The translations under genes were made by a program, and so were the position numbers. A stretch of 64,000 nt of DNA from Pseudomonas mohnii (GTDB lineage Bacteria; Pseudomonadota; Gammaproteobacteria; Pseudomonadales; Pseudomonadaceae): the NCBI RefSeq assembly GCF_900105115.1, contig NZ_FNRV01000002.1, positions 1 to 64,000 of the forward strand, in the 5' to 3' direction. Of this stretch, positions 1 to 8,686 are shown in pieces; the stretch's first letter is position 1; each line of letters begins with the position of its first letter. Below the pieces are notes generated by a model. That model saw only the letters and a program-made list of their open reading frames with translations, made no database searches and was not told the DNA's origin.

Positions 1-1
1 C

Positions 2-406
2 GTTAAAGACCTGAGCGCCAACGTAGTTGCTGCTACTGATAACAAGATCTCTGACGTGTTCCATTTTGCTGACGGCGTCAAAGCCACGGATGATTTCTCC
101 ATCCAGCAGTTCAACAAAGGTGACGCGATCTATGTTGGCGAAGGTTTCACCTTCAACAACAACGTTAAAGTTGAAGCTGATGGTTTCTTCACTGGCACCA
201 ACACTGGCGTCAAAGAAGTGTTCTTCATCCAAGACGCTACCACCAAGGTTGTTAGTGCTGTAATCGAAACTAACGCTGTTGGTCATGTAACTGCCGCTGG
301 TGCTGAAGACAATATCGCTGTGATTCAGCTGGCTGGCGTTACTTCCCTGTCCGACGTTAGCTTCGCTAACGGTGTTATCGTGAGCAACCACGTAGCTGTT
401 GCCTAA
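2..406 (+). CDS. 3' end of a secreted or surface protein (probable DUF4214/RTX-like family)
   Basis: The reading frame is open from the left edge of the window, so only the last 134 codons are present. The residues are rich in V, A, N, D and T with alternating hydrophobic positions, as in beta-rich secreted proteins, and cysteine is absent. The last 30 residues (IAVIQLAGVTSLSDVSFANG near the end) resemble the end of the intact DUF4214 protein at 18557-20806 (VIELTGVETLSGASIASGVV). This suggests a shared C-terminal secretion or assembly signal. A strong terminator follows. Membership in the same family is inference from that tail only, because the N-terminal half is outside the window. Confidence 0.5.
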   Translation, partial: VKDLSANVVAATDNKISDVFHFADGVKATDDFSIQQFNKGDAIYVGEGFTFNNNVKVEADGFFTGTNTGVKEVFFIQDATTKVVSAVIETNAVGHVTAAGAEDNIAVIQLAGVTSLSDVSFANGVIVSNHVAVA

Positions 407-461
407 TCGCAATTAGCTAAATAGTTGCTTCAGTCACGGCCCTCGGGTCTATGACTAAGTG

Positions 462-494
462 AAAAAACCCGCCCCTTAAAAGGCGGGTTTTTTT
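462..494. terminator. Rho-independent terminator, bidirectional
   Basis: A perfect 12-bp stem (AAAAAACCCGCC / GGCGGGTTTTTT) with an 8-base loop is flanked by A and T runs, so it can work on either strand. It ends the surface-protein gene and insulates wzm downstream. Confidence 0.9.
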
Positions 495-546
495 ATAGCC
501 GGAGAGTGCGTATCCTCTGGCCCTTTCTTCTGTACCGGATGGCTTG

Positions 547-1323
547 ATGAACTGGAACCTGATTCTCAACTTCACTCGCCAGGATCTGATCGACAGGCAC
601 TCTGCTTCCATGCTCGGCGCGGCCTGGACCTTCATCCTGCCGCTGATCAACATCCTTATTTTTACCCTGGTGTTTTCCAGCATCATGGGCATGCGCCTGG
701 GCGGGTTGGGCCAGGACCTGGGGCCTTGGGGTTATAGCGTCTATCTGGTCAGTGGTCTGCTGGCCTGGAACTGCTTCTCTGCCACGCTGACGCGTATCAC
801 TCAGGTCTTTCACGAAAAAGCCCACCTGATCGGCAAAGTACGGATGTCGCTGTGGTCGCTGCCTTTATATGTAGTGCTGAGCGAAACCGTGCATTACCTG
901 ATCGCCACCGGTTTCTTCATGATTTTCTTGATCGCCATCGGCTTTAACTTCACCTGGAGTTTACTGTGGTGGATCCCGATTTTCCTGTGCCAGCAATTGC
1001 TGGCCTACGCGTTGGGCATCACCTGCGCGATCCTCTCGGTGTTCATGCGTGACATCAAGGAAGTGGTCGGTGTGGTCGTCCAGTTCTGGTTCTGGCTGAC
1101 GCCGATTGTGTATGTCGCCAATATCCTGCCTGGTTTCATCCAGCATCTGGTGGCGCTTAACCCGTTCTACCACCTGGTGCTCGCGTACCGGGCAGCACTC
1201 ATCACCGGGCAAATGCCCAACCTGTTTGCAATCGGTGTGTTGACGCTCTTCTCGTTGGGGTTGTTGACCGTTTCGATCTGGGTCGGTCGGCGCCTAGAGC
1301 GCGATATACGCGACTTCCTGTAA
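547..1323 (+). CDS. wzm: ABC-2 type polysaccharide export permease (Wzm-like)
   Basis: This inner-membrane permease should export an undecaprenyl-linked polysaccharide together with the ATPase encoded at 7315-8544. It has 258 residues and about six hydrophobic segments, and begins with an amphipathic stretch (RQDLIDRHSASMLGAAW) typical of the ABC-2 O-antigen/teichoic acid export family. ATG 547 is preferred over the TTG directly before it. No strong ribosome site is visible. It is unusual that its partner wzt is on the opposite strand 6 kb away, since the two are normally adjacent. The family call is firm; the substrate is not shown by sequence. Confidence 0.88.
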   Translation: MNWNLILNFTRQDLIDRHSASMLGAAWTFILPLINILIFTLVFSSIMGMRLGGLGQDLGPWGYSVYLVSGLLAWNCFSATLTRITQVFHEKAHLIGKVRMSLWSLPLYVVLSETVHYLIATGFFMIFLIAIGFNFTWSLLWWIPIFLCQQLLAYALGITCAILSVFMRDIKEVVGVVVQFWFWLTPIVYVANILPGFIQHLVALNPFYHLVLAYRAALITGQMPNLFAIGVLTLFSLGLLTVSIWVGRRLERDIRDFL

Positions 1324-1395
1324 CGGGAAGTTCTTCGATAACTGCAGCGGGCGCCTTGCTCGCTGTGCCTGCCAGTACCTCACCAAGTAGTCCTA

Positions 1396-2799
1396 ATGAT
1401 CTTCAGTTCGTATGCATTCCTGCTGCTGTTTTTTCCGGCGGTTTACGGTCTGTTTCTGCTGTTGCGGCGTTTTCGTCTCGAGCAGCCGGCATTGGCAATG
1501 TTGGTCATTTCCTCGTTGGTGTTTTATGGCATGTGGAGCTGGCGCTACCTGGGGCTGTTACTGGGGCTGATTGTCGTCAATTACCTGCTGGGACTGCAGC
1601 AGGTGAAAACCCGCCGCAAGCTTTGGTTGGTCGTGGCGGTGGTGTTCAACCTGTCGGTGCTTGCGTACTTCAAGTACGCGGGGTTCTTTTTCTCTTTTTT
1701 GCCGTCCTCCGCCAGCTGGCACATCATTTTGCCGCTCGGCATTTCCTTTTTTACGTTCCAGAAAATTGCCTGGCATATGGACCTGTACCGCCGCCGTCTG
1801 CCGGACACGGGCACGATGCTCGAGTACAGCTTCTTCGTGTGTTTTTTCCCGCAACTGATCGCCGGCCCCATTGTTCATGCCCGTACCCTTTTTCCGCAGA
1901 TAGCCGCAGGCTGGTTCAATCGACCACTGACCTGGCAGCTGGGTATTTCGCTGCTCACCGTGGGTCTGATGAAGAAGGTGTTGCTGGCTGATCCGCTGGC
2001 ACCAGGCGTCGCCGCGCTGTTCGATCACGCCCAGGCAGGGGACGCGTTGCCGGGGCCGAGTGTGCTGCTGGCCGGGTTGAGTTATGGCCTTCAACTGTAT
2101 TTCGATTTCTCCGGCTATGCGGACATGGCCATTGGCTTGGGCCTGATGTTCGGCATCAAGCTGCCGGCGAACTTCCGCTCTCCTTATAAGAGCGCTTCGA
2201 TCATCGAGTTCTGGCGCCGCTGGCACATCACGTTGTCGCATTTCCTGCGTGACTATCTGTACATCACGCTGGGCGGCAATCGGCGTGGGCGCCTGATGGC
2301 CAACAGCAACTTGATGATCACCATGCTGTTAGGCGGACTTTGGCATGGCGCGGGGTGGCAGTTTATTTTGTGGGGCGGCCTGCATGGCCTGTTGTTGGTC
2401 ATCAACCACTATTGGCGGCACCTGAGCCGCTGGCGGCTGCCGCGGGTTGTCGCAGTGCCGTTGACCTTGTTGGTGGTGATGTTGGCCTGGATTCCGTTCC
2501 GTGCCGACTCGCTGACCACCAGCCTGCACATCTTCAAAGGGCTGGCCGACTGGCGCTGGACCTGGACTTTCGAGCCCTTGGTACTGCTTCGGGAAGTGGC
2601 CAGCATGCACATCGACAAGAGCTTGCCCTGGGTCTGTGTGGCGCTGCTGGCGATGGTCCTGACCTTGCCGGGCAGCCGCCGTTTGTGCCTGACGTTGGGT
2701 GCATTTGGCCGCGGCCTGCTGGTGACCGTCGGTTTATTCATGGTGCTCAAGGCGCTGGCCGGTGCACCGGATCGCGCCTTCCTGTATTTCAACTTCTGA
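1396..2799 (+). CDS. MBOAT-family O-acyltransferase (AlgI-like)
   Basis: The 467-residue polytopic membrane protein is of the AlgI/DltB family, which passes acyl groups across the inner membrane for transfer to a polysaccharide. Key signs are FWRRWHITLSHFLRDYLYI near residue 275 and the catalytic-type histidine in GGLWHGAGWQ near residue 316. About ten hydrophobic segments cover the chain. The SGNH-like gene follows after 7 bp, matching the usual pairing of a membrane acyl donor with a periplasmic acyl acceptor or transferase. Likely role: O-acetylation of the polysaccharide exported by Wzm/Wzt. It is not part of an alginate operon here. Confidence 0.87.
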   Translation: MIFSSYAFLLLFFPAVYGLFLLLRRFRLEQPALAMLVISSLVFYGMWSWRYLGLLLGLIVVNYLLGLQQVKTRRKLWLVVAVVFNLSVLAYFKYAGFFFSFLPSSASWHIILPLGISFFTFQKIAWHMDLYRRRLPDTGTMLEYSFFVCFFPQLIAGPIVHARTLFPQIAAGWFNRPLTWQLGISLLTVGLMKKVLLADPLAPGVAALFDHAQAGDALPGPSVLLAGLSYGLQLYFDFSGYADMAIGLGLMFGIKLPANFRSPYKSASIIEFWRRWHITLSHFLRDYLYITLGGNRRGRLMANSNLMITMLLGGLWHGAGWQFILWGGLHGLLLVINHYWRHLSRWRLPRVVAVPLTLLVVMLAWIPFRADSLTTSLHIFKGLADWRWTWTFEPLVLLREVASMHIDKSLPWVCVALLAMVLTLPGSRRLCLTLGAFGRGLLVTVGLFMVLKALAGAPDRAFLYFNF

Positions 2800-2806
2800 G
2801 GTGGCC

Positions 2807-3796
2807 ATGAAATCGGAGACGTCATCTCGTGGTTTTCTACGGGGCGCCTTGCTTGGCTTGGCGCTGGTGGGCGGGCTGTGGCTGTTGATGTTGGCCGGAC
2901 AGCTCGGGCGCCCTGTACCCAGCACGCATTGGGTCGAAAAGGCCTACGAGTACAAATTGGCCCAGGCGAACACGATCCAACAACCCAAGGTGCTGGTGGT
3001 CGCAGGCTCCGCGGCGATGTTCGGCGTGGACTCCAAGGCCGTGGCCGAGGCCCTGGGCCGTCCGGTGGTCAACTTGGGCGTCAATGCCGGGATCCTGCCG
3101 CCCTACATCCAGAGCTACGCCCGACAGGCCATCAAGCCCGGCGACTGGGTTGTACTGCCGGTGGAATACCCGATGTTCCATGGTCGCTATTCGATCAACA
3201 TGTCCTTCATCGATTACTGGTGGGGGCACCCGGGATTTCGGCGCCTGGATGTGAACCTGGTGCAGCTGGCCCAGGTGTTCTGGCTGACGCCGGTTTTACG
3301 CGCCGTCGATGGCTACCGGGGCTTGCCATCGGGTTTCAAGGTGAGCGGGTTGTACGGCCCCCAGAACCTCGACCAACACGGCGATCAGATCAACACCCAA
3401 TCCAGTCAGCAGGAAGTCTGGATGCATGAATTGGTTGAGCGTTCAGGGGTTGAGCGTTATGGCGCGCAGGCCCACGCCTGGAACGCCAACTGGGCCAGTT
3501 GGAAGGCGCTGGCCGATGAGGTGACGGCGGCCGGTGGATGTGCCGTGTTCGTGCCGCCACCGATGCTCGATCGGGCGGATTACCACCAGGGCAAAGAGCG
3601 CCGTTACTACACTTCTCTGCCGGAACAGGCACGTTTACACGGGTTGAACTATGTTGGCTCGCCGCTGGATACGCTGTATCCGATGGACCGCTTCTTTGAC
3701 ACCAACTACCACCTCAACGCCGCCGCCCGAACCCTGTACACCCGTCACCTGATCGAGCTGGTCAAACCTGAATTCGACCGGTGCAAGGCCCATTAG
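2807..3796 (+). CDS. SGNH-like periplasmic acyltransferase partner (AlgJ/AlgX-like fold)
   Basis: The 329-residue protein has one N-terminal membrane anchor (about residues 12-28) and then a soluble periplasmic part. VVAGSAAMFGVDS near residue 68 fits the nucleophile block of SGNH hydrolases, and DTNYHLN near residue 305 fits the Asp-x-x-His block. ATG 2807 follows GAGGTGGCC, a good ribosome site, 7 bp after the MBOAT stop, so the two genes are co-translated. It should work with that MBOAT protein to acylate the glycan. The fold call rests on two motifs only. Confidence 0.7.
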   Translation: MKSETSSRGFLRGALLGLALVGGLWLLMLAGQLGRPVPSTHWVEKAYEYKLAQANTIQQPKVLVVAGSAAMFGVDSKAVAEALGRPVVNLGVNAGILPPYIQSYARQAIKPGDWVVLPVEYPMFHGRYSINMSFIDYWWGHPGFRRLDVNLVQLAQVFWLTPVLRAVDGYRGLPSGFKVSGLYGPQNLDQHGDQINTQSSQQEVWMHELVERSGVERYGAQAHAWNANWASWKALADEVTAAGGCAVFVPPPMLDRADYHQGKERRYYTSLPEQARLHGLNYVGSPLDTLYPMDRFFDTNYHLNAAARTLYTRHLIELVKPEFDRCKAH

Positions 3797-3821
3797 GGCA
3801 GGGGCAGAAGCGAGCTTGTGC

Positions 3822-4778
3822 TTAATCGGTGTGTTTGACCTGCTCGCGCCAGTAGTCCAGCAATTCCTTCAGGGTCTGCTCCAGCGGGATGCTTGGTGTC
3901 CAGCCGGTGCATTGCATGAGGCGTGTGCTGTTGCCGAGTGCGACCGGAATATCGGAAGGGCGCAGGCGCTCAGGGTCCAGTTCCACCGTGATGGTGGCGC
4001 TGCTCAACGACAGCATCAGGTCGAGGACCTGCCGGATCTGCAGCGAGCGGCCGCTGGCGATGTTCACGCAGTTTGGGTGGCCTGGTTTGTCGGCCAGTTT
4101 CAGCAGCTCGATGTAGGCGTTGCAGACGTCCTGGACGTCGAGGAAATCCCGGGTGGCTTCCAGGTTGCCGACCTTTAGCACCGGTGCTTGCTGACCCGCT
4201 TCGATCAGGGCGATCTGCCGGGCGAACGAAGCGCTGACGAAGTCAGGGCTCTGCTGGGCGCCGATGTGGTTGAACGGGCGGGCAATCACGCCTTTGATGC
4301 CTTGGCGGAAGTATTCGCGGAACGCGCTTTCGGCCGCCACCTTGCTGGCCGCATAAGGGTTTAGCGGCTCGCACGGCGTCAGTTCATCCAGCGCCAGGCC
4401 CGATTTGAACGCGGCGCCATAGACTTCCGAAGAGCTGGGAAACAGCACGAATGCATCCGGCGCCTGCAACCGGATCGCTTCAAGCAGGTTCATGCTGCCC
4501 ATGACGTTGGTCTGCCAGGTGCGCAGCGGCTCCTTGAAGCTGGTCGGCACATGCGAGACAGCCGCGAGGTGCACGACGTGGCTGGGCTTGGCCTGCGCCA
4601 TGGCCTGCTCTAACGCGTCCGCGTCCCGGATGTCGCACACCAGGTGCTCATCGGCGCCGTGGTCGGCCCGGGGCTCGCTACTGCTCAGCGCGATCACTTG
4701 ATAGCCCACGTCCTGCAGGCGGCGCGTCAGTATCTTGCCAACGAAGCCGTTAGCTCCTGTGAGTAGTAGACGTGGCAT
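3822..4778 (-). CDS. rmd: NAD(P)-dependent sugar epimerase/reductase, probable GDP-6-deoxy-4-keto-D-mannose reductase
   Basis: The 318-residue short-chain dehydrogenase of the extended type has the Rossmann motif TGANGFVG at residue 7 and the catalytic pair YAASK with an upstream SSSEVYG serine. The motif ARPFNHIG is typical of RMD-like reductases, which turn GDP-4-keto-6-deoxymannose into GDP-D-rhamnose. ATG 4778 is chosen because GGAG lies 9 bases upstream. It overlaps the end of the glycosyltransferase gene by 29 bp, so it is the last gene of the leftward operon wzt-methyltransferase-GT-rmd. No gmd gene for the preceding step is in the window. The exact sugar is inferred. Confidence 0.72.
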   Translation of the reverse strand: MPRLLLTGANGFVGKILTRRLQDVGYQVIALSSSEPRADHGADEHLVCDIRDADALEQAMAQAKPSHVVHLAAVSHVPTSFKEPLRTWQTNVMGSMNLLEAIRLQAPDAFVLFPSSSEVYGAAFKSGLALDELTPCEPLNPYAASKVAAESAFREYFRQGIKGVIARPFNHIGAQQSPDFVSASFARQIALIEAGQQAPVLKVGNLEATRDFLDVQDVCNAYIELLKLADKPGHPNCVNIASGRSLQIRQVLDLMLSLSSATITVELDPERLRPSDIPVALGNSTRLMQCTGWTPSIPLEQTLKELLDYWREQVKHTD

Positions 4779-5889
4779 CCGGTTTTGCTCCATCACAAGG
4801 CGGTAAAAATTCAAGCTGACCGAGCCACTGCACCAGCGCGTCGCGCAGGTTGTCGCGCTCATAGCGCTGCAGGTTACGCAGGCCGGCAGCGATCGTCGTT
4901 TCCCGCAGGCCGGGCTCGGTATTGAGCAAATGACAGGTCAATGCGAAGACAATCGGATCGTCGCTGTCCAGCAGCAGTCCACCTTCGCCCAGGGTATCGG
5001 GGATGTTGGAGCGTGCCTGTGTGACCACCGGAAGCGAGGCATAGTTCGCCTCCAGCAACGGCATGCAAAAGCCTTCGTGGGCGCTGGCACACCAGTATTG
5101 ATGGGCATTGCGGTACAGCCAGCGCAACTCCGGCTCGGAGCATTTGCCAACCAGCAGGACCTGATCCTGCAGGCCGAGATCAAAGATGTACTGCTCCAGC
5201 CCCCGGGCATAGGCTTCGCTGGTGGTGCCGCCGACCAGGATCAGGCGCTGCGGCGGTTGGCTGGAGTCAGCCTGCTTTTGCAGCTGCAGCAGATGGTAGA
5301 ACGCCTCGATCAGCAGGTACTGGCGCTTGTTCTCCGCCAGGCGGCCGACCGCCAGGTAGTACCGGGTGTCGCTCTCTTGCCGGGCGATGAACCCGGGTTC
5401 TGCAGTCGGCCCTTCCAGCCGGCGGGTATCGACCAACAAGGGCAAGGTCTTGCTGCGTGGGTAGCCAGCGGCAATCAGTTCGCTCTGGTTCAGCGGCGAG
5501 TCGGCCAGGGCATGGACGAACTCGTCACGCCATTGCTCAAGCTGCTCCAGGCCCATTTCGGCATAGCGACGCAGGCCGCTTCCCGCGGGGAAGAACTCTG
5601 GCGGCGTGATGTTGTGATAGACCAGTGCCTTGGGGCAGCGCTGGTCCAGTAGCCATGGGCCGTGATCGTGGCCCATGGAGTGGTGATACAGCAGCAGCGA
5701 GCATTTGGACGGATGAAAGGTACGTGCGGGCAGCACTTCCCCGGCCATCTGCTCGGGGATGTTGAAGCTGTAGATGTGCGACTCGTAACCCAGGTCGCGC
5801 AGCAGGCTTCGAGTGAACAGCAGGCCGTTGGTAACGCCGTCCCCGGCGGCAACGCTGGGGGCGAATTGATCGATGCGAACTGGGGTCAT
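4750..5889 (-). CDS. Glycosyltransferase family 4 (GT-B fold)
   Basis: The 379-residue cytoplasmic protein has the C-terminal donor-binding half of GT4 enzymes: LAVGRLAENKRQYLLIEAF near residue 178 and CASAHEGFCMPLLEANYASL near residue 272 (the E-x7-E block). The N-terminal half holds the acceptor site. The start codon overlaps the stop of the methyltransferase gene in an ATGA arrangement, so translation is coupled. It probably adds a mannose- or rhamnose-type residue to the exported polysaccharide. Linkage and acceptor cannot be told from sequence. Confidence 0.85.
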   Translation of the reverse strand: MTPVRIDQFAPSVAAGDGVTNGLLFTRSLLRDLGYESHIYSFNIPEQMAGEVLPARTFHPSKCSLLLYHHSMGHDHGPWLLDQRCPKALVYHNITPPEFFPAGSGLRRYAEMGLEQLEQWRDEFVHALADSPLNQSELIAAGYPRSKTLPLLVDTRRLEGPTAEPGFIARQESDTRYYLAVGRLAENKRQYLLIEAFYHLLQLQKQADSSQPPQRLILVGGTTSEAYARGLEQYIFDLGLQDQVLLVGKCSEPELRWLYRNAHQYWCASAHEGFCMPLLEANYASLPVVTQARSNIPDTLGEGGLLLDSDDPIVFALTCHLLNTEPGLRETTIAAGLRNLQRYERDNLRDALVQWLGQLEFLPPCDGAKPDATSTTHRS

Positions 5890-7331
5890 GTCAGGCTCTT
5901 GCTGGCCACTACGGCATAGTCCTGAGGACCGTAGAACAAGGCATCACAACGGCGAGCGACTTCAGAATCTTCATTCAGTGCGTATTCGCGCGGGATCGGG
6001 TTCAGGCGATGGATCTGTACCTGCTCGAAGCCCTTGAATTCCACCAGGAATTCGGTGAAAGCCGGCGGCAGCGGATGTAGGTGTGTCGGGTCGGTGTAGA
6101 AGTGCGTGGCGGCACTGACCAGGTTTTCCGGGTTCGGTGTCTCGAAGATGATCACGCCGCCGGGAGCGAGTACGCGCTGGCACTCATCCAGCAGGGTGTT
6201 GAACTGCTCGAACGTCAGGTGCTCGATCACATGGAACGCGGTGACCGCTGCCAGGCTGTTCTCCGGCTGCTGCGCCAACCACAACAGCGCGTCTTGCTGC
6301 ACGGCGCTCAAACCCTGCTCGTGACAGGCCTCGACATTCATCGAGTTCAGATCGACGCCGATGCGCGAGTAGTGCTCAGGCAACATTTGCAGCCATTCAC
6401 CCCGGCCGCAGCCGATGTCCACCAGTGGCAACCCGTGGTTGAGCGGCACGATCGCATCGAGGATCGGCAGGTAATAGGACTGGCGACCACGGATGGTTTC
6501 GGCGTCGCCCCGGAAACGGTTTTCGAAGGCCAGGTAAAAACTGTCCGGGATGTTGCTTTGGTGTTGCAGAACAGCCGGTACCGCTGCGGCAGTCTCTTGC
6601 GGCGCGGCGACAGCCACCTGGCGCGGCTGGCGCTCCAGCTGCTGCAGGCGGGCGCGCAGCTCTTGTTGCACGGTCCGGGACTGTTTCAGTTCGGCTTCCA
6701 GGCGTGCGAATTGTTCCGCCTGGTGTTTTTGCTCTTCGTGGTGCTCCTGCAAGACTTTTTGATGGTCTTGCAAGTAGGTATTGAGTTCCTGAAGGTGAGT
6801 CTGGAACTGATCCTTGTTGCTCAGCATTTCGCCGTTGTGTTGCTTGATCTGGCGGGTCAGCAGGTCCAGGCGGGCGATGTAGTGGCGGTTACGCGCCTCG
6901 GTCAGCATCAGGCCGTAGGCGCTGAGAATCAGTTTGCCCACCACCGGGATGCGGCGAATGGTGTTCTTCAGACGCGCTCGGCGCAGGCCTTGTACATCAG
7001 CATTGTGCGCGTTGCCTTCAGGCGAGTAGCGCAACTCGGCCAGGACCTCGAACTTGTCCCAACCGGAACGCAACTTGTGCAGGGTGCTCTGCAATTCAGC
7101 GTTTTCGGCCTTGCGACCGATCAGGGTTGGGTAGGCGGCGCGGGCCAGCGCCTCGTCCTCCAACTGGATCAGTTGCATCCAGCCATACGGGCGGTCATAG
7201 CGTTCGGCCGGCGAAGGGTTGAACACCGGGAGCGCGCGCTCGCTATTGCCCAGCCGATAACGCTCGACCTCGGCCTCGATGCGACGGTTGAGTTCCTGGA
7301 AGTCGAGGTCCGGGTTATTGGGTATCAGCAT
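5886..7331 (-). CDS. Coiled-coil SAM-dependent methyltransferase, probable polysaccharide chain terminator
   Basis: The 481-residue protein has an N-terminal basic region, a long Q/E/H/L-rich coiled coil (about residues 165-240) and a C-terminal class I methyltransferase (about 280-440). Its motif I is VDIGCGRGEW, followed by GVDLN and AFHVIEHL. In ABC-exported O-antigens of WbdD type, a coiled-coil methyltransferase caps the chain end and sets its length, and the Wzt C-terminal domain then recognises the cap. This gene overlaps wzt by 17 bp, which supports that role. WbdD also carries a kinase domain; none is visible here. Confidence 0.75.
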   Translation of the reverse strand: MLIPNNPDLDFQELNRRIEAEVERYRLGNSERALPVFNPSPAERYDRPYGWMQLIQLEDEALARAAYPTLIGRKAENAELQSTLHKLRSGWDKFEVLAELRYSPEGNAHNADVQGLRRARLKNTIRRIPVVGKLILSAYGLMLTEARNRHYIARLDLLTRQIKQHNGEMLSNKDQFQTHLQELNTYLQDHQKVLQEHHEEQKHQAEQFARLEAELKQSRTVQQELRARLQQLERQPRQVAVAAPQETAAAVPAVLQHQSNIPDSFYLAFENRFRGDAETIRGRQSYYLPILDAIVPLNHGLPLVDIGCGRGEWLQMLPEHYSRIGVDLNSMNVEACHEQGLSAVQQDALLWLAQQPENSLAAVTAFHVIEHLTFEQFNTLLDECQRVLAPGGVIIFETPNPENLVSAATHFYTDPTHLHPLPPAFTEFLVEFKGFEQVQIHRLNPIPREYALNEDSEVARRCDALFYGPQDYAVVASKSLT

Positions 7332-8544
7332 TACTTACAGTTCCGTTGAAAGTCTCGGATGGCATTTCCTGGAGCGTCGGAGCAAGGTCGCATACGCCGG
7401 CGAAGAATGTCCCGGTAATACCGGCCACCTCGAAACCAATGGCGTTGTCCCGCCAGTGGTAACAGTTAATGGTGTGATCGGCGCCGTCATGCAGGGCAAG
7501 CGTGATTGTATATTTGCCCGGCGCCAGTCGCATCGGGAAGTTGTAGCGCAGGTGCTTGCGCTCACCGTTGACCAGGGCGATCGGGAAGTTCAGGTAGTGG
7601 CTGTTGGTGCCGAAGATGTCCTGGCCGAAACGGTCCCGGATCATCAGGCCCAGCGAAACATCCGGCAGATCGGACTGCGCGGCGATCGTCACATCCAGGG
7701 TTCCGGTGTCGCCACTGGCCAGTATTGAGCTTTGCGAGTTCTGCCCGCAGAAGGTGACGTCTTCGAGAATCGCCTGGCGCGTGCCGTAACCGGCTTCCAG
7801 CAACTCACGTTTGCTGTATTCCTCTTCGTCGGCACCCAGCAACTGGTTATAGATGTTGACGGCATCTTCAGGATCGCCGTCGGCAACGATCTTGCCCTCG
7901 CTCAGGACAATGGCGCGATCGCAAATCATCTTGACCGCATTCAGGTCGTGGGAAACGAAGATGATCGAGCCGCCGTTGGCGCGGAATTCCTTGATGCGGC
8001 GCATGCACTTCTGCTGGAAGTGGCCGTCACCGACCGAAAGCGCTTCGTCGATCAGGAAGGTGTCCGGGTTGGCATGGATGGCAATGGAGAAGGCCAGGCG
8101 CATGTTCATGCCCGAGGAATAAGTGCGGATCGGCTCATGGATGAACTCACCCAGCTCTGAGAACTCGACGATCGCCTGGCGGCGCTCCTCGATCTGCTGG
8201 CGAGTCATGCCGAGCAGCAGGCCGTTGCCGGTGATGTTCTGCAGGCCGCTCAGATTGGGGTCGAAACCCGTGCCAAGTTCCAGCAAACCGGTGACCCTGC
8301 CCGTGATCTTGATCTGGCCCGCGTCAGGCAGCAGGACACCGTTGAGCATCTTCAGGAGCGTGGACTTGCCAGCGCCATTGCGGCCAAGAATGCCCAGCGT
8401 TTCTCCGCTGGCAACACGAAACGAGATGTTGTCTAACGCCCTGTGTGTGCGGTGGAAGCTGCGGCGCATGACGACTTCTTTGAGCCTGTGCCAGGGTCTG
8501 TTGTAGAGCTTGAACTCTTTGCAGACGTTTTCCACTTCAAGCAT
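7315..8544 (-). CDS. wzt: Polysaccharide export ATPase with carbohydrate-binding C-terminal domain (Wzt-like)
   Basis: The 409-residue ABC ATPase has Walker A GRNGAGKST (54-62), signature YSSGM, Walker B TFLIDEALSVGD and the switch histidine in FVSHDL. About 150 extra C-terminal residues (from about 255) match the beta-sandwich cap-recognition domain of long Wzt proteins. It drives export with the Wzm permease encoded at 547-1323 on the other strand. It is the first gene of the leftward operon; the ATG at 8544 is clear. The long form implies that export depends on a modified chain end, consistent with the methyltransferase next door. Confidence 0.92.
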   Translation of the reverse strand: MLEVENVCKEFKLYNRPWHRLKEVVMRRSFHRTHRALDNISFRVASGETLGILGRNGAGKSTLLKMLNGVLLPDAGQIKITGRVTGLLELGTGFDPNLSGLQNITGNGLLLGMTRQQIEERRQAIVEFSELGEFIHEPIRTYSSGMNMRLAFSIAIHANPDTFLIDEALSVGDGHFQQKCMRRIKEFRANGGSIIFVSHDLNAVKMICDRAIVLSEGKIVADGDPEDAVNIYNQLLGADEEEYSKRELLEAGYGTRQAILEDVTFCGQNSQSSILASGDTGTLDVTIAAQSDLPDVSLGLMIRDRFGQDIFGTNSHYLNFPIALVNGERKHLRYNFPMRLAPGKYTITLALHDGADHTINCYHWRDNAIGFEVAGITGTFFAGVCDLAPTLQEMPSETFNGTVSNADTQ

Positions 8545-8686
8545 GCATGTAACTCTTCAATAGGTATGACATTTCGAAAATTGCCGCATGGGCACTATGT
8601 CATGGGGAATCAGGGGCGGAGACTAGCATGCGCAGCCATTTCAAGCAGTTAATGCCTCGAACTGCGCTGGCACTAAGGAAGACGCT
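8545..8686. other. Short intergenic region upstream of wzt
   Basis: This 142-bp AT-richer gap should hold the leftward promoter of wzt and its operon. No clear -10/-35 pair or operator stands out. Confidence 0.3.

Noticed and set aside
1558..2241. 227-codon - strand frame opposite the MBOAT gene
   Set aside because: Arg/Gln/His-rich antisense frame; the MBOAT reading has clear membrane segments and motifs.
4930..5652. 240-codon + strand frame opposite the glycosyltransferase gene
   Set aside because: Antisense to a convincing GT4 gene; Gln/Val/Ala-rich without recognisable motifs.
6081..7349. Long open frame (422 codons) on the + strand opposite the methyltransferase gene
   Set aside because: It is a frame opposite a strong gene in GC-rich DNA, with no family-like motifs and a composition typical of antisense frames.
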